DNA of 64,000 nt from a virus. Position 1 is the first letter of the stretch. Each line of letters begins with the position of its first letter. A program made the position numbers and the translations under genes. The stretch lies in the IMG/VR virus record IMGVR_UViG_3300044640_001495, positions 1 through 64,000 of that record; one strand, 5' to 3'. Positions 1-7,830 of the stretch are shown here, piece after piece. The notes under the pieces were generated by a model. That model searched no databases. It had not been told where the DNA came from and saw only the letters and a program-made list of their open reading frames with translations.

Positions 1-792
1 GTATTCTATAATGGTGTTGAGCAGACTAAAGTTTCAGGAACATTTGGCACAGCCAACTATACTAACTCTACAGACAGTTTAGCCATAGGTAATATAAGCG
101 GTGGCAACAACAGTTTTGATGGCAAGATGGCCATGGTTAGAATCAGTAACACGGCCAAGTATGCCGCGGCATTTACTTCCACAGTGACTTATGGTGTTGA
201 ATCAGATACTCGATTGTTCTTGGACTTGGGTTACCCGTTATCTGATACATCTTATTATGAGTTGAATGGTGTATCGGTAGTCACTAACACTCTGACCACT
301 ATCTATATTTCCAAGTCAGCGTATCCTAATTTAGATAAACAAGTTCGAGTAGGCAATACCGTAACAAATACTAGCGATTCCACAACTTGCATAGTCACCG
401 CACCAGTGTTCACAGCAGATCCTAGTAACTGGGGAGTAGATGTTTCACCTGGATGGGGCGGCGTGGCCACAGTAAACTTCACTGGTGCTAGACATACTAT
501 CGTCAACAACGGTACAACTGTGAGTGAAGAGTTCCCGAACACATTCACTGGATTAGTACATCCTTATAATGGCGGCACGCTAGGCCTTACTATGTGTCTT
601 GCAAATGATCCTAGATTTGCCGAGTCAGCGGCTATACCAATCGGTGCTAGAATAACCAGCAACATAGCAGGCTTTGGTATTAGAACTGTAACGGCCATCG
701 TGGTCTCGGGCGGCGACAGATTTATATCATACGATCCTACAGGATTGACCGGTGTTACCAGCACTTCACATGTGTTTAACTTCTATTGGTAA
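1..792 (+). CDS. LamG-like tail/structural protein, 5' truncated
   Basis: The frame is open from base 1, so the gene begins before the window; the first in-frame ATG (127) lies inside a domain and is not a credible start. Bases 4-170 encode strands (FYNGV, LAIGNISGG, FDGKMAMVRISN) like the end of a laminin-G/concanavalin-type jelly roll. The remaining 200 or so residues are rich in Thr, Gly and Val and look like beta-structure. Such proteins are usually tail fibre or adhesin parts that bind surface glycans. The next gene follows within 4 bases. The domain call is moderate and the exact virion role is inferred. Confidence 0.6.
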   Translation, partial: VFYNGVEQTKVSGTFGTANYTNSTDSLAIGNISGGNNSFDGKMAMVRISNTAKYAAAFTSTVTYGVESDTRLFLDLGYPLSDTSYYELNGVSVVTNTLTTIYISKSAYPNLDKQVRVGNTVTNTSDSTTCIVTAPVFTADPSNWGVDVSPGWGGVATVNFTGARHTIVNNGTTVSEEFPNTFTGLVHPYNGGTLGLTMCLANDPRFAESAAIPIGARITSNIAGFGIRTVTAIVVSGGDRFISYDPTGLTGVTSTSHVFNFYW

Positions 793-795
793 TTG

Positions 796-1230
796 ATGTT
801 TGAACACCGGAGGCTGGCAGTTGACGCAGGGCTGGCAGAACAGATACAACATCAGCGTGGTTTGGACTATAGACGCAGGTACGGAGCAGGCTGGCAGAGT
901 ATAGGGTATACTGGTCAGCCTTTTCCATGGTTTGAATCAACATATAGGGCAGTTGAAGCAGAAGCGGGTAGTATAGACACATGGTGGTTTAATGCGAACC
1001 TACAGGGCGAAGGCACAGGTTGGCATAGTCACAGTCAGTGGGCACGAGTAGGTGTGCTGTATGTACAAGTTCCCGCGGGTCTTATAGAGTTTAAGCAGGG
1101 CGAAGCATACTGGACAGAATCACCCCAAGCAGGAGATTTACTAGTATTTCCCGGGGCATTAGAGCATAGAGTAAGGCCCAACACTAGCGAGCAGGTTAGA
1201 ATCAGCGTGGCGTTCAACTTTAAACGGTAA
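796..1230 (+). CDS. 2OG-Fe(II) oxygenase family protein (short)
   Basis: This 144-residue protein carries the core of the phage 2-oxoglutarate/Fe(II) dioxygenase family: GWHSHSQWARVGVLYV (iron-binding His), then DLLVFPGALEHRVRP (distal His) and an Arg-containing end strand VRISVAFNF. A TTG lies one codon upstream (793), but the ATG at 796 is preferred. It is shorter than the oxygenases at 23113 and 23764 because it lacks their N-terminal region. Substrates of these phage enzymes are generally unknown; protein or nucleotide hydroxylation is possible. It is sandwiched between two fibre-like genes, so a role in modifying virion proteins can be imagined but is not shown. Confidence 0.75.
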   Translation: MFEHRRLAVDAGLAEQIQHQRGLDYRRRYGAGWQSIGYTGQPFPWFESTYRAVEAEAGSIDTWWFNANLQGEGTGWHSHSQWARVGVLYVQVPAGLIEFKQGEAYWTESPQAGDLLVFPGALEHRVRPNTSEQVRISVAFNFKR

Positions 1231-1233
1231 ATA
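1226..1233 (+). promoter_or_regulatory. T4-type late promoter box (GGTAAATA)
   Basis: The TAAATA core lies at the stop codon of the oxygenase gene, 18 bases before the ATG at 1252. It resembles the T4 late consensus TATAAATA recognised by the gp55 sigma factor. The expected short leader contains an AGGA ribosome site. Confidence 0.5.
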
Positions 1234-1251
1234 CTCACAGAGGATATAATA

Positions 1252-1998
1252 ATGGCCGCAAACGGAATATCAACACTATCAACTAAACAGTTAAAGCAAG
1301 AAGCCAAGCTAGGCATCGCACAAACAAGACGACAAGCAGCAGGCGATACTACTGCGCCATACTATAGAGAAAATAACACCTACGATATAGATAATCTGCC
1401 TACTAAGTATTCTGGAAATACATTAGTGAATAATTCTAATCCAGGTGGATTATTGCAAGGGCGTCCATGGATTAACGTTGCAGCTATTACATTTACATCT
1501 GGAGTTTATCATCGCACAGTAACTGGCACAACAAATGCTAATGGCTATTTTGGTACTGATTTTACTCCGGCTAACGATGATCTAACATTTTTCGATACCT
1601 ATGCTGCTACTTCTCAAGGTGTCTATACAAGTTTAAACTTATCCAGCCTACCAGAATATACCAGCATTATGCTGACAGGATACTTCTTAGCACCTACTAC
1701 AGATACCTATACATTCTACACCAGCACCGACGATGCTAGTTATATGTGGATAGGCCCGGATGCTATTACAGGATATACTCATACTAATGCCGTTGTAAAG
1801 AACGGCGGTCTTCACGGTGTTACAGAAGTGAGCGGGACTATAGCAATGACAGCGAACATCTACTATCCTTTCCGTGTTATGTTTGGTAACCTAACAGGAC
1901 CAGGCACAATGACGGTTAGTTGGGCAAGTAGTACACAATCTAAAACATCAAACTGGTCTGGTAAACTGTTCTACAACTCAGCCACTAACGGATTCTAA
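1252..1998 (+). CDS. PA14/GLEYA-like adhesin domain structural protein
   Basis: The protein has 248 residues. The N-terminal 55 residues (STLSTKQLKQEAKL, YRENNTYDIDNLPTKY) resemble the attachment segment found on many T4-like virion proteins. Residues 130-230 look like a PA14/GLEYA beta-sandwich: YTFYTSTDDASYMWIG, then LHGV, then YYPFRVMFGNLTGPGTMTVSW, where the paired Asp residues would bind Ca2+ and a sugar. The likely role is a virion adhesin or fibre tip contacting host glycans. It is preceded by a late box and followed at once by 1999, whose ATG abuts its stop. Confidence 0.6.
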   Translation: MAANGISTLSTKQLKQEAKLGIAQTRRQAAGDTTAPYYRENNTYDIDNLPTKYSGNTLVNNSNPGGLLQGRPWINVAAITFTSGVYHRTVTGTTNANGYFGTDFTPANDDLTFFDTYAATSQGVYTSLNLSSLPEYTSIMLTGYFLAPTTDTYTFYTSTDDASYMWIGPDAITGYTHTNAVVKNGGLHGVTEVSGTIAMTANIYYPFRVMFGNLTGPGTMTVSWASSTQSKTSNWSGKLFYNSATNGF

Positions 1999-2400
1999 AT
2001 GTACAGAAAATATATCAACATTGTAGAAGCAGCAAACAAAGGCTGTCCTATTGCCACACACGATCTAGAAGTAAATGTCAAGAATAGACAAACAGCTATA
2101 GACAAACACCACTACGGTCCTGCCAATCCTGATGAGCCTGGCAACTATTGGAAAGACGCAGCCAAGCAGTGGGATATAAACGAAAAGACTGCCAAGACAA
2201 TGACCTGTGGTAATTGTGCGGCATTCAACATCACCGATGCAATGTACAAGTGCATACACGACGGAATGGGCGCAGAGGCATACGAAGCAGAGAAAACTCG
2301 CGAAGCAGCTGATCTAGGCTACTGTACTCTACTACACTTTAAATGTGCTGGAACCCGTAGCTGTCAACTTTGGATCACTGGCGGACCTATTGTAAAGTAA
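1999..2400 (+). CDS. Conserved phage protein with a C-terminal cysteine cluster
   Basis: The 133-residue protein has a Cys-rich C-terminal half: MTCGNCAAFN, then MYKCIHDG, GYCTLLHFKC and RSCQLWITGGP. The spacing suggests a metal site (zinc or iron-sulfur). I recall similar proteins next to virion genes in marine T4-like phages, but the function is unknown. It begins directly at the stop of the adhesin-like gene, so the two are co-translated. No signal peptide or membrane segment is seen. Confidence 0.6.
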   Translation: MYRKYINIVEAANKGCPIATHDLEVNVKNRQTAIDKHHYGPANPDEPGNYWKDAAKQWDINEKTAKTMTCGNCAAFNITDAMYKCIHDGMGAEAYEAEKTREAADLGYCTLLHFKCAGTRSCQLWITGGPIVK

Positions 2401-2401
2401 T

Positions 2402-3037
2402 ATGATTACGCTATCCGATAATCAGTTTGATGCAAATGGTTATTGGGACCAGCCCATAGAGAAACTGCTGTACCAACCCACCATAGATGATCTTGATCTA
2501 TTTGACCAGAACGGATACGACCTCACTCCCTTAGAACAACATTTTGCCTACGGCAACAGAGCTAAACCTAAAAAGCACAGAGAACATCTACGAGCCCTTA
2601 AACAGGATTGGTTTATGCAACAGCCTACCACAGAAGGCTCACATCTTAATCATAGCCTACTGTTTGAACGCAAAGGCTACACAGGTGCTGCACTAGAAGA
2701 ATTGGAATACTGGGCTCGTACACTGCCTTTGGTCAACAAGGTGATAGCACTACGTCCTAAATGGGGCTTGGACTTTTCTATGGACTATGCTGACCGTGCG
2801 GGCAATGTCTTTGAAGTACTACACTGGGAATGGGACAGCTTTGTCTACGAAGAAACAGAATATATTCGCAAAATTGTAGAACCTGTGTTGCTGGCCATAG
2901 ACTGGCGTGATGCTGCCCAACAGATCCTAGCACAGAAAGACAAGTGGCATCATCTAGACTTCTTTGCACAGAGTCGTTGGAAGTGTGAGTACTTTGGCAT
3001 CCCAGAGGAGCGATTCAAAATGGTTGCTTGGAACTAA
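2402..3037 (+). CDS. Hypothetical protein, 211 aa
   Basis: I do not recognise a domain. The protein is rich in Trp and aromatic residues (WDQPIEKLLYQP, WARTLPLVNK, FEVLHWEWDSF, DKWHHLDFFAQSRW) with a mixed alpha/beta look and no signal peptide or membrane segment. The start lies one base after the previous stop, so it belongs to the same late operon as the adhesin and the Cys-cluster protein. A late box at its end drives the next gene. Confidence 0.55.
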   Translation: MITLSDNQFDANGYWDQPIEKLLYQPTIDDLDLFDQNGYDLTPLEQHFAYGNRAKPKKHREHLRALKQDWFMQQPTTEGSHLNHSLLFERKGYTGAALEELEYWARTLPLVNKVIALRPKWGLDFSMDYADRAGNVFEVLHWEWDSFVYEETEYIRKIVEPVLLAIDWRDAAQQILAQKDKWHHLDFFAQSRWKCEYFGIPEERFKMVAWN

Positions 3038-3040
3038 ATA
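3033..3040 (+). promoter_or_regulatory. T4-type late promoter box (ACTAAATA)
   Basis: The TAAATA core overlaps the stop of the 211-aa gene and stands 21 bases before the nuclease ATG at 3062. The leader contains TTGGAG as ribosome site. Confidence 0.45.
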
Positions 3041-3061
3041 ATAGCACTTATTGGAGTATAC

Positions 3062-3502
3062 ATGAAACAATTTCTATTACTGCTGTTGGCAGTACCTGCA
3101 CTAGCATTTGCACAGGGCAAGATGCCCGCAAAGTCAGCGACCTACGATGCACAGGTTATTAGAGTGAGTGATGGCGATACTATTGTAATCGCCGCTCCCT
3201 TTCTCCCACAGCCACTCAAGCCCGAACTTGCTGTTAGGATCTACGGAGTCGACACGCCAGAAAAAGGACACAGAGCTCAATGTCCACAAGAAGACCAACG
3301 AGCGCAATTGGCGAGTAAATTTACAACTCAAGCCTTACAATCCCACCCAAAGCACCAGGTTATTATCTATGGATGGGATAAGTTTGGTGGCCGTATATTG
3401 GGAGACATCTTGGTAAACGGACAAAGCATTAGACAGGGACTTATCAGCAATGGCTTGGCCCGTGAATACTACGGTGAAGCCAAACAAAGCTGGTGTAATT
3501 AA
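3062..3502 (+). CDS. Secreted thermonuclease-like (SNase) nuclease
   Basis: The protein has 146 residues. A Sec signal peptide (MKQFLLLLLAVPALAFAQ, cleavage near residue 18) is followed by a staphylococcal nuclease fold: RVSDGDTIVI, VRIYGVDTPEKG, then YGWDKFGGRILGDILVNG and LISNGLAREYYG. The active-site Arg and Asp/Glu of the SNase family appear conserved in the strands VRIYGVDTPE and FGGRILGD. A periplasmic nuclease made by a phage could degrade competing incoming DNA or host nucleic acid, as superinfection exclusion or nutrient recycling. That role is inferred; the family call is firm. Confidence 0.85.
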   Translation: MKQFLLLLLAVPALAFAQGKMPAKSATYDAQVIRVSDGDTIVIAAPFLPQPLKPELAVRIYGVDTPEKGHRAQCPQEDQRAQLASKFTTQALQSHPKHQVIIYGWDKFGGRILGDILVNGQSIRQGLISNGLAREYYGEAKQSWCN

Positions 3503-3513
3503 TTTAGAACAGA

Positions 3514-3617
3514 ACATCTACCTTAGGAACGCTTGCGTTACTTAGATGTGCCCGGCTGCTGGGCAGAACGTTATGGGAGTCGTGCCCCGGAATGGCGTTC
3601 TAAGTGAGCATTTTTTT
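3514..3617 (+). ncRNA. Candidate structured RNA with three stems and a terminal T-run
   Basis: No ORF fills this interval. The sequence folds into ordered hairpins: 3514-3520 pairs with 3543-3549 and encloses AACGC-TT-GCGTT; 3550-3553 pairs with 3561-3564; and 3565-3570 (AGAACG) pairs with 3596-3601. A run of seven T residues follows at 3611-3617. This looks like a small RNA with its own terminator, or a processed 3' UTR of the nuclease mRNA. I do not recognise the family. Confidence 0.45.
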
Positions 3618-3627
3618 ACGACCCTAG

Positions 3628-3635
3628 AATAAATA
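3628..3635 (+). promoter_or_regulatory. T4-type late promoter box (AATAAATA)
   Basis: The box stands 20 bases before the ATG at 3656. The leader holds a perfect AGGAGG ribosome site. Confidence 0.55.
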
Positions 3636-3655
3636 CAGTACAGGAGGACACAACC

Positions 3656-3814
3656 ATGAAACAGCGTAAATTATTAATGAAGCTGTACAAGGCTTGCGTC
3701 GACCATGATACTGAAACAGTTTCCGAACTACGTAAAAAAGAGTTCGCTAAGATACGGAAACACAAGGCCGAAGGTAAGTCATTTACACGCAAATGGACTT
3801 TGGTACAGATTTAA
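3656..3814 (+). CDS. Small basic protein, 52 aa
   Basis: This short ORF has one of the strongest Shine-Dalgarno sequences in the window (AGGAGG, 8 bases before ATG) and its own late box. The product is Lys/Arg-rich and probably helical (MKQRKLLMKLYKACVDHDTE, then ELRKKEFAKIRKHKAEGKSF). It could be a nucleic-acid binding or ribosome-associated peptide; the function is unknown. The next gene starts 45 bases further on with its own promoter. Confidence 0.65.
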   Translation: MKQRKLLMKLYKACVDHDTETVSELRKKEFAKIRKHKAEGKSFTRKWTLVQI

Positions 3815-3845
3815 CACAACTGTAACATTACACACAGCCTAGGGC

Positions 3846-3853
3846 GATAAATA
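3846..3853 (+). promoter_or_regulatory. T4-type late box (GATAAATA) abutting an ATG
   Basis: The box ends 6 bases before the ATG at 3860. In T4, transcription starts 6 bases after the box, which would leave a one-base leader. No ribosome site is visible, so the mRNA is predicted to be leaderless. Confidence 0.55.
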
Positions 3854-3859
3854 TTAGCT

Positions 3860-4744
3860 ATGCTAAAAACTTATCGCTCTATTTTTATATCCGATGTGCA
3901 TTTAGGTACTAGAGATAGTCAAGCTGATAAGTTAAACAACTTTCTCAAACACAACACCTGCGAAACACTCTATATGGTAGGGGACATACTAGATGTATGG
4001 CGCATACAACAAAACAAATGGCGTTGGAAGCAATCACACACCAATGTTGTAAGACGTATACTTGGACATGCCAAACGTGGCACACGAGTAATCTACGTAG
4101 CAGGCAATCACGATGAATTCTTAAGACCATTAATGCCCTACGGTATTAACTTTGGCAATGTGGAAGTGGTTAATCAATTTGAACATGTTGGGGTAGACGG
4201 CAAACACTATCTAGTCACCCACGGCGACCTGTTTGACGGCATTACCCGACTGGCACCGTGGTTGGCATTCTTAGGTGATAAGGCCTATGACTTTATTCTA
4301 TCTGCCAACAGCAAGTTCAATTGGCTACGACATCGTATGGGTTTTGGCTATTGGAGTTTGAGCAAGTATCTTAAAGCCCGTGTTAAGAAAGCAGTAGACT
4401 TTATATTTCAGTTTGAACGGAATCTAATGGCCTACTGTAAGAAACGCGGCTTTGACGGTGTCATATGCGGACACATACATCACGCAGAGATCAAAGAGAT
4501 AGATGGCATTACGTATATGAATGACGGCGACTGGGTTGAATCGTGTACAGCACTTGTAGAGCACCACGATGGTAAGTGGGAAATCATAACTTGGACTAAG
4601 GAGCGAGACGATGTGGATACTGATACTAATAGCGGTTCACGTGAACAATCCTCAAGACGTTCCGGGAAGAATAGAACTAGCATTCAAAGATCAAGCCAGT
4701 TGCGAGATGACCCTAGCGTCGATGAAGTGGCAGCTAAAGTTTAA
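3860..4744 (+). CDS. LpxH-like metallophosphoesterase
   Basis: The protein has 294 residues. All calcineurin-like phosphoesterase motifs are present in order: DVHLG, GDILDVW, GNHDE, THGD and GHIHHAE. This arrangement and the size match UDP-2,3-diacylglucosamine hydrolase (LpxH) and related family members, which act on lipid A precursors at the inner membrane. The last 50 or so residues are Ser/Arg/Asp-rich and probably disordered, an extension not usual in LpxH. Next to a glycosyltransferase and a desaturase, it fits an envelope-remodelling group. It could equally act on another nucleotide-sugar or nucleic-acid phosphate ester. Translation is predicted to be leaderless. Confidence 0.75.
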   Translation: MLKTYRSIFISDVHLGTRDSQADKLNNFLKHNTCETLYMVGDILDVWRIQQNKWRWKQSHTNVVRRILGHAKRGTRVIYVAGNHDEFLRPLMPYGINFGNVEVVNQFEHVGVDGKHYLVTHGDLFDGITRLAPWLAFLGDKAYDFILSANSKFNWLRHRMGFGYWSLSKYLKARVKKAVDFIFQFERNLMAYCKKRGFDGVICGHIHHAEIKEIDGITYMNDGDWVESCTALVEHHDGKWEIITWTKERDDVDTDTNSGSREQSSRRSGKNRTSIQRSSQLRDDPSVDEVAAKV

Positions 4745-4765
4745 TAATTTTAAGGTAGAAGGCAA

Positions 4766-5482
4766 ATGCCAAAAACAATAAGTGATAAAATTACCATAGT
4801 GGTACCCTGTAAGAATGAGGAAAACTACATTGCGCATTTGCTAATGCATCTACGCCAACAATCAATAGGCAACACCAGAATTATCATTGCAGATTGTTCC
4901 ACAGACAAAACACGAGAAGTTATCGAAATAATGAAAGGTGAGTTGAATGTTGAGGTTATCGATGGCGGGCCTGTTAGCTTTGCTAAGAACAACGGAGCTC
5001 GATTGGTTAATACGCCCTACATATTATTCATTGATGCTGATGTGCGCTTCTTTAAAGACACTGTGATTCAAGATGCTGTCAATTTGATTGAGAGTAAGAA
5101 CCTAGATCTCATTGGCCTAAACATCAAATGCTACGACAAGGATCTAAGAGCTAAAGTCGGATTTACTACATTTAATCTAATCAATCATGCATTAAAATTC
5201 TTCTCACCCTTTGCTGTGGGAGCATTCATGCTGACCCGCAGAGATCGTTTTGAAGAGTTTGGGGGATTTCCTGAACAGTTTTCCACAAGCGAAGACTTCT
5301 TCTTATCACGCAAGTATAGCCCTAAAAAGTTTAGAATCATTCGCCATCACTTTGGACAAGATAGCCGTAGGTTTAAGAAGATGGGCTATATGGGCATGGC
5401 CAAGTACCTAGTTAAGAACTTTGTCAATCGCAATAATAAAGCCTACTGGGACAGTTTAGACAGCAGTAGATACTGGAGTTAA
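4766..5482 (+). CDS. Family 2 glycosyltransferase
   Basis: The protein has 238 residues with a GT-A fold: ITIVVPCKNEENYI (nucleotide-binding strand), IIIADCSTDKTRE, and ILFIDADVRFF, where DAD is the metal-binding DXD motif. GGFPEQFSTSEDFFLSRK carries the probable catalytic ED motif. No clear membrane segment is seen. Phage GT2 enzymes can glycosylate host lipopolysaccharide, virion proteins or modified DNA bases; the lipid- and envelope-related neighbours favour the first. Its last 27 bases overlap the convergent HAD gene. Confidence 0.8.
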   Translation: MPKTISDKITIVVPCKNEENYIAHLLMHLRQQSIGNTRIIIADCSTDKTREVIEIMKGELNVEVIDGGPVSFAKNNGARLVNTPYILFIDADVRFFKDTVIQDAVNLIESKNLDLIGLNIKCYDKDLRAKVGFTTFNLINHALKFFSPFAVGAFMLTRRDRFEEFGGFPEQFSTSEDFFLSRKYSPKKFRIIRHHFGQDSRRFKKMGYMGMAKYLVKNFVNRNNKAYWDSLDSSRYWS

Positions 5483-6055
5483 AACAAGTTCGTAGAGTTC
5501 ACTCCAATTCTTGACTACAGGGTAAGAACACTTGTGATGCATATTATGCCCGTGTTCAATAAGAACAGATTTCAAACCTAAAGCATGTCCGACATCAGCA
5601 TTGGCAGGTTTATCTTCAATCCACCACAGGCCGCTGTCTTTGTATGGAGCCAATGCAGAATCTTTGTCTGCGCCTGTATCTAGGCAAATAACTGTTTCGA
5701 TAGCATTGCCAAACAACTTACGTAGATTCATTTCACGCAGTTTCTGTGCGTTCTTGTCCAGACTTAGGCTTGTGATAACACGGAATTCGTAGCCGTGTTC
5801 TTCATGTAGTCGTTTAACATAGTGAGCAGCATCTCTAAGTGCAGGAAGGAATCCAATTGCTGCAGATTCGTTAAAAGTCTTTACAACCTTTTTGGCATCT
5901 TTTTCTTCTAGTTCGTTATAGTGGTGATGTAGATAATAGCTTTTCTTGTTATCCGCTGTTAGTGTGTATCCACGTTCTTGCATCCAAACTGAGAACGCCC
6001 ATTCCCAATCTAACAAGACGCCATCGGCATCGGTGAGTATAAGTTTGTTTTTCAT
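5456..6055 (-). CDS. HAD-superfamily hydrolase (5'-nucleotidase-like)
   Basis: The protein has 199 residues and starts with the HAD motif I LILTDADGVLLDWE, the two Asp residues being nucleophile and acid/base. ITSLSLD corresponds to motif II and the acidic pair in WWIEDKPANADVG to motif IV. The size and WIEDK motif resemble phage 5'(3')-deoxyribonucleotidase-like HAD proteins, so nucleotide or sugar phosphate hydrolysis is likely. It is convergent with the glycosyltransferase gene and divergent from the desaturase gene. A perfect early promoter ends 5 bases before its ATG. Confidence 0.75.
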   Translation of the reverse strand: MKNKLILTDADGVLLDWEWAFSVWMQERGYTLTADNKKSYYLHHHYNELEEKDAKKVVKTFNESAAIGFLPALRDAAHYVKRLHEEHGYEFRVITSLSLDKNAQKLREMNLRKLFGNAIETVICLDTGADKDSALAPYKDSGLWWIEDKPANADVGHALGLKSVLIEHGHNMHHKCSYPVVKNWSELYELVLTPVSTAV

Positions 6056-6060
6056 ACTGT

Positions 6061-6089
6061 ATTATAACATACTTTAACCCTTGTGTCAA
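6061..6089 (-). promoter_or_regulatory. Early sigma70-type promoter, leaderless spacing
   Basis: On the minus strand TTGACA (6089-6084) and TATAAT (6066-6061) are 17 bases apart, a perfect consensus. Only 5 bases separate the -10 box from the HAD ATG at 6055, so transcription should start at or next to the A of the ATG. Confidence 0.75.
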
Positions 6090-6104
6090 CGGGCTAAGTA
6101 AAAT

Positions 6105-6809
6105 ATGAATATAATAATCGCAACCTTGGTAATGGTTCAAATTACCATAGCCTGTGTCACTCTATACCTACATAGAAGTCAAGCACACAGAGCAGTACAA
6201 TTTCACCCAATCCTGGCACATCTAATGCGCTTTTGGCTATGGTTATCAACCGGTATGGTGACCAAACAATGGGTAGCCATCCATCGCAAACATCACCAGA
6301 AGAGTGATCAAGAGGGCGATCCGCATAGTCCCCAAATATACGGAATTTGGCGTGTGCTATTTGGCGGAGCATTCTTATATCACAAGGCTAGCAAAGATAC
6401 CGCAATGATCGATCAGTTGAGCACAGGCACACCTAATGACTGGATCGAGCGTAAACTTTATACCCCGCACAGCCGCTTAGGGATTCTTTTAATGTTGGTC
6501 ATAGACCTTGTTCTTTTTGGCCCTATAGGTTTAGTGGTGTGGGGTATTCAAATGATTTGGATTCCAATATGGGCAGCTGGAGTTATCAACGGACTCAGCC
6601 ATTGGTGGGGATATCGAAATGTTGAAACCAACGACACTTCGAAGAATTTAATACCCTGGGCTTTCTGGATAGGCGGCGAGGAGCTACACAACGGGCATCA
6701 TGCAGACGGAGCCAATGCTAAGTTTAGTCAACGTTGGTGGGAGTTCGATATTGGCTGGATGTATATCTGTATACTGCGGTTCTTTAAATTAGCAACAGTT
6801 AGAGCATAA
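6105..6809 (+). CDS. Fatty-acid desaturase (delta-9 acyl-CoA type)
   Basis: The protein has 234 residues and shows the three His boxes of membrane di-iron desaturases: HRSQAH (residues 23-28), HRKHH (60-64) and HNGHH near 195. Hydrophobic segments lie around residues 3-22, 40-52 and 128-160. It is shorter than typical bacterial desaturases (about 300), having lost part of the C-terminus. It would put double bonds into acyl chains of host membrane lipids using O2 and ferredoxin-type electrons, which could alter membrane fluidity during infection. A terminator follows directly. Confidence 0.85.
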   Translation: MNIIIATLVMVQITIACVTLYLHRSQAHRAVQFHPILAHLMRFWLWLSTGMVTKQWVAIHRKHHQKSDQEGDPHSPQIYGIWRVLFGGAFLYHKASKDTAMIDQLSTGTPNDWIERKLYTPHSRLGILLMLVIDLVLFGPIGLVVWGIQMIWIPIWAAGVINGLSHWWGYRNVETNDTSKNLIPWAFWIGGEELHNGHHADGANAKFSQRWWEFDIGWMYICILRFFKLATVRA

Positions 6810-6811
6810 AG

Positions 6812-6840
6812 AAAAAGCACCCGAAGGTGCTTTTCTTTTT
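6812..6840 (+). terminator. Rho-independent terminator, probably bidirectional
   Basis: GCACC-CGAA-GGTGC is flanked by an A-tract upstream and TTTTCTTTTT downstream. It separates the desaturase gene from the convergent minus-strand gene at 6874. Confidence 0.85.
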
Positions 6841-6873
6841 ACCACTATATATTTTTGCTCTATGAGCGTAATA

Positions 6874-7146
6874 TTATTTCTTTACGCCTGCATTAACAAA
6901 TGCGTACATTTTTTCGGCGGTCTCTAATACTTTATCTAAACCTGGAAACTCTGGCATTTGAACTGTGCTAACAATTTGACCAGTCTTCTCATCACGAGTA
7001 GCTGTCATTTCCCAACCTGCAAACTTAGATTGAAAGTCGTCTTGCACTAGGCTTTTAGCCATGCCCAAGATATCTGTACGGATTTCATAACCGTTTTTAT
7101 TGAATTTAACTTCTGGTAGCTTTGGTGCTGTAAAAATTTCTGACAT
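6874..7146 (-). CDS. Conserved phage protein, 90 aa
   Basis: The start at 7146 (MSEIFTAPKLPEVKFNKNG) is chosen over the upstream ATG at 7182 because AGGAG lies 8 bases before it. I recall very similar proteins in marine T4-like phages, where they remain uncharacterised. The sequence is soluble, with helices around LGMAKSLVQDDF and LDKVLETAEKMYAFVNAG. It is a single-gene unit between a terminator and a minus-strand promoter. Confidence 0.7.
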   Translation of the reverse strand: MSEIFTAPKLPEVKFNKNGYEIRTDILGMAKSLVQDDFQSKFAGWEMTATRDEKTGQIVSTVQMPEFPGLDKVLETAEKMYAFVNAGVKK

Positions 7147-7206
7147 AATAATCTCCTGTGTGTTAATGTCTGTTGCTAACAACTACTTCTTTTTCGCTGT
7201 TAGTTT

Positions 7207-7235
7207 ATTATATATGCCTAGAGACAAAAAAGCAA
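7207..7235 (-). promoter_or_regulatory. Early sigma70-type promoter
   Basis: TTGCTT (7235-7230) and TATAAT (7212-7207) are 17 bases apart on the minus strand. The leader to 7146 contains an imperfect hairpin (TGTTAG with CTAACA). Confidence 0.5.
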
Positions 7236-7236
7236 C

Positions 7237-7812
7237 TTATTTTCTGAACTTTTTTACTCGTTCCTTGATAAGGGTTACCACTTCATCACTAAGCACTACT
7301 TCGTAGTGGTTGTATTGGACTTCCACTAGTTCCATATCCTTATGATGTTTCTGGCTAGCAATGGTCACAACCCCGTCATTGGGCTCGTGCATAAAAGGAC
7401 TTTGTCCTTTTACAGTCACAATGTTAGTCCACGGGTGCTGTATTTTAATACGGCTAGCTTGCTTCATAACCCACGAACTAGGACCAATGTCTCGCATTAG
7501 TCTGCTAAAAGGCAAAAAGTATTGAGCATAGTCCGCTACTTCGGCGCCCCCATACGGAGTACTAAGTGTAATAGCACCGTTAACAGATTCCGGAATACAG
7601 TTGGCTAAGTGTAGGCTGTAGATACCACCTAGACTGTGTGCAACAAATACTAGATCTTTATAATCTTTTAGTGTTGCCTGCATGTCTTTTAGGTTGTTTT
7701 CGAACCCGTTACGACTGTCGTAATTGATATCGATACCTTGACCTAATTTACTTCTGATATAATTGAAGCTTTCGCTGGTGGCATTAGCACCGTGTATGTA
7801 CACCAAGTTCAT
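7237..7812 (-). CDS. Alpha/beta hydrolase (lipase/esterase-like)
   Basis: The protein has 191 residues. The N-terminus LVYIHGANATSESF is the oxyanion strand, FVAHSLGGIYSLHLA carries the nucleophilic Ser in a GxSxG-like elbow (A replaces the first G), HEPNDGVVT carries the Asp, and VQYNHYEVV the His. The family includes lipases and PGAP1-like esterases; the substrate is unknown. Together with desaturase and LpxH-like genes it suggests lipid metabolism or lysis functions. A late box sits exactly 5 bases before its ATG, so its mRNA should begin at the start codon. Confidence 0.8.
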   Translation of the reverse strand: MNLVYIHGANATSESFNYIRSKLGQGIDINYDSRNGFENNLKDMQATLKDYKDLVFVAHSLGGIYSLHLANCIPESVNGAITLSTPYGGAEVADYAQYFLPFSRLMRDIGPSSWVMKQASRIKIQHPWTNIVTVKGQSPFMHEPNDGVVTIASQKHHKDMELVEVQYNHYEVVLSDEVVTLIKERVKKFRK

Positions 7813-7817
7813 GCCAA

Positions 7818-7825
7818 TATTTATC
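7818..7825 (-). promoter_or_regulatory. T4-type late box (GATAAATA), leaderless spacing
   Basis: The minus-strand box is followed by 5 bases and then the ATG of the alpha/beta hydrolase at 7812. By the T4 rule, +1 coincides with the A of the ATG. Confidence 0.6.
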
Positions 7826-7830
7826 GGAAT

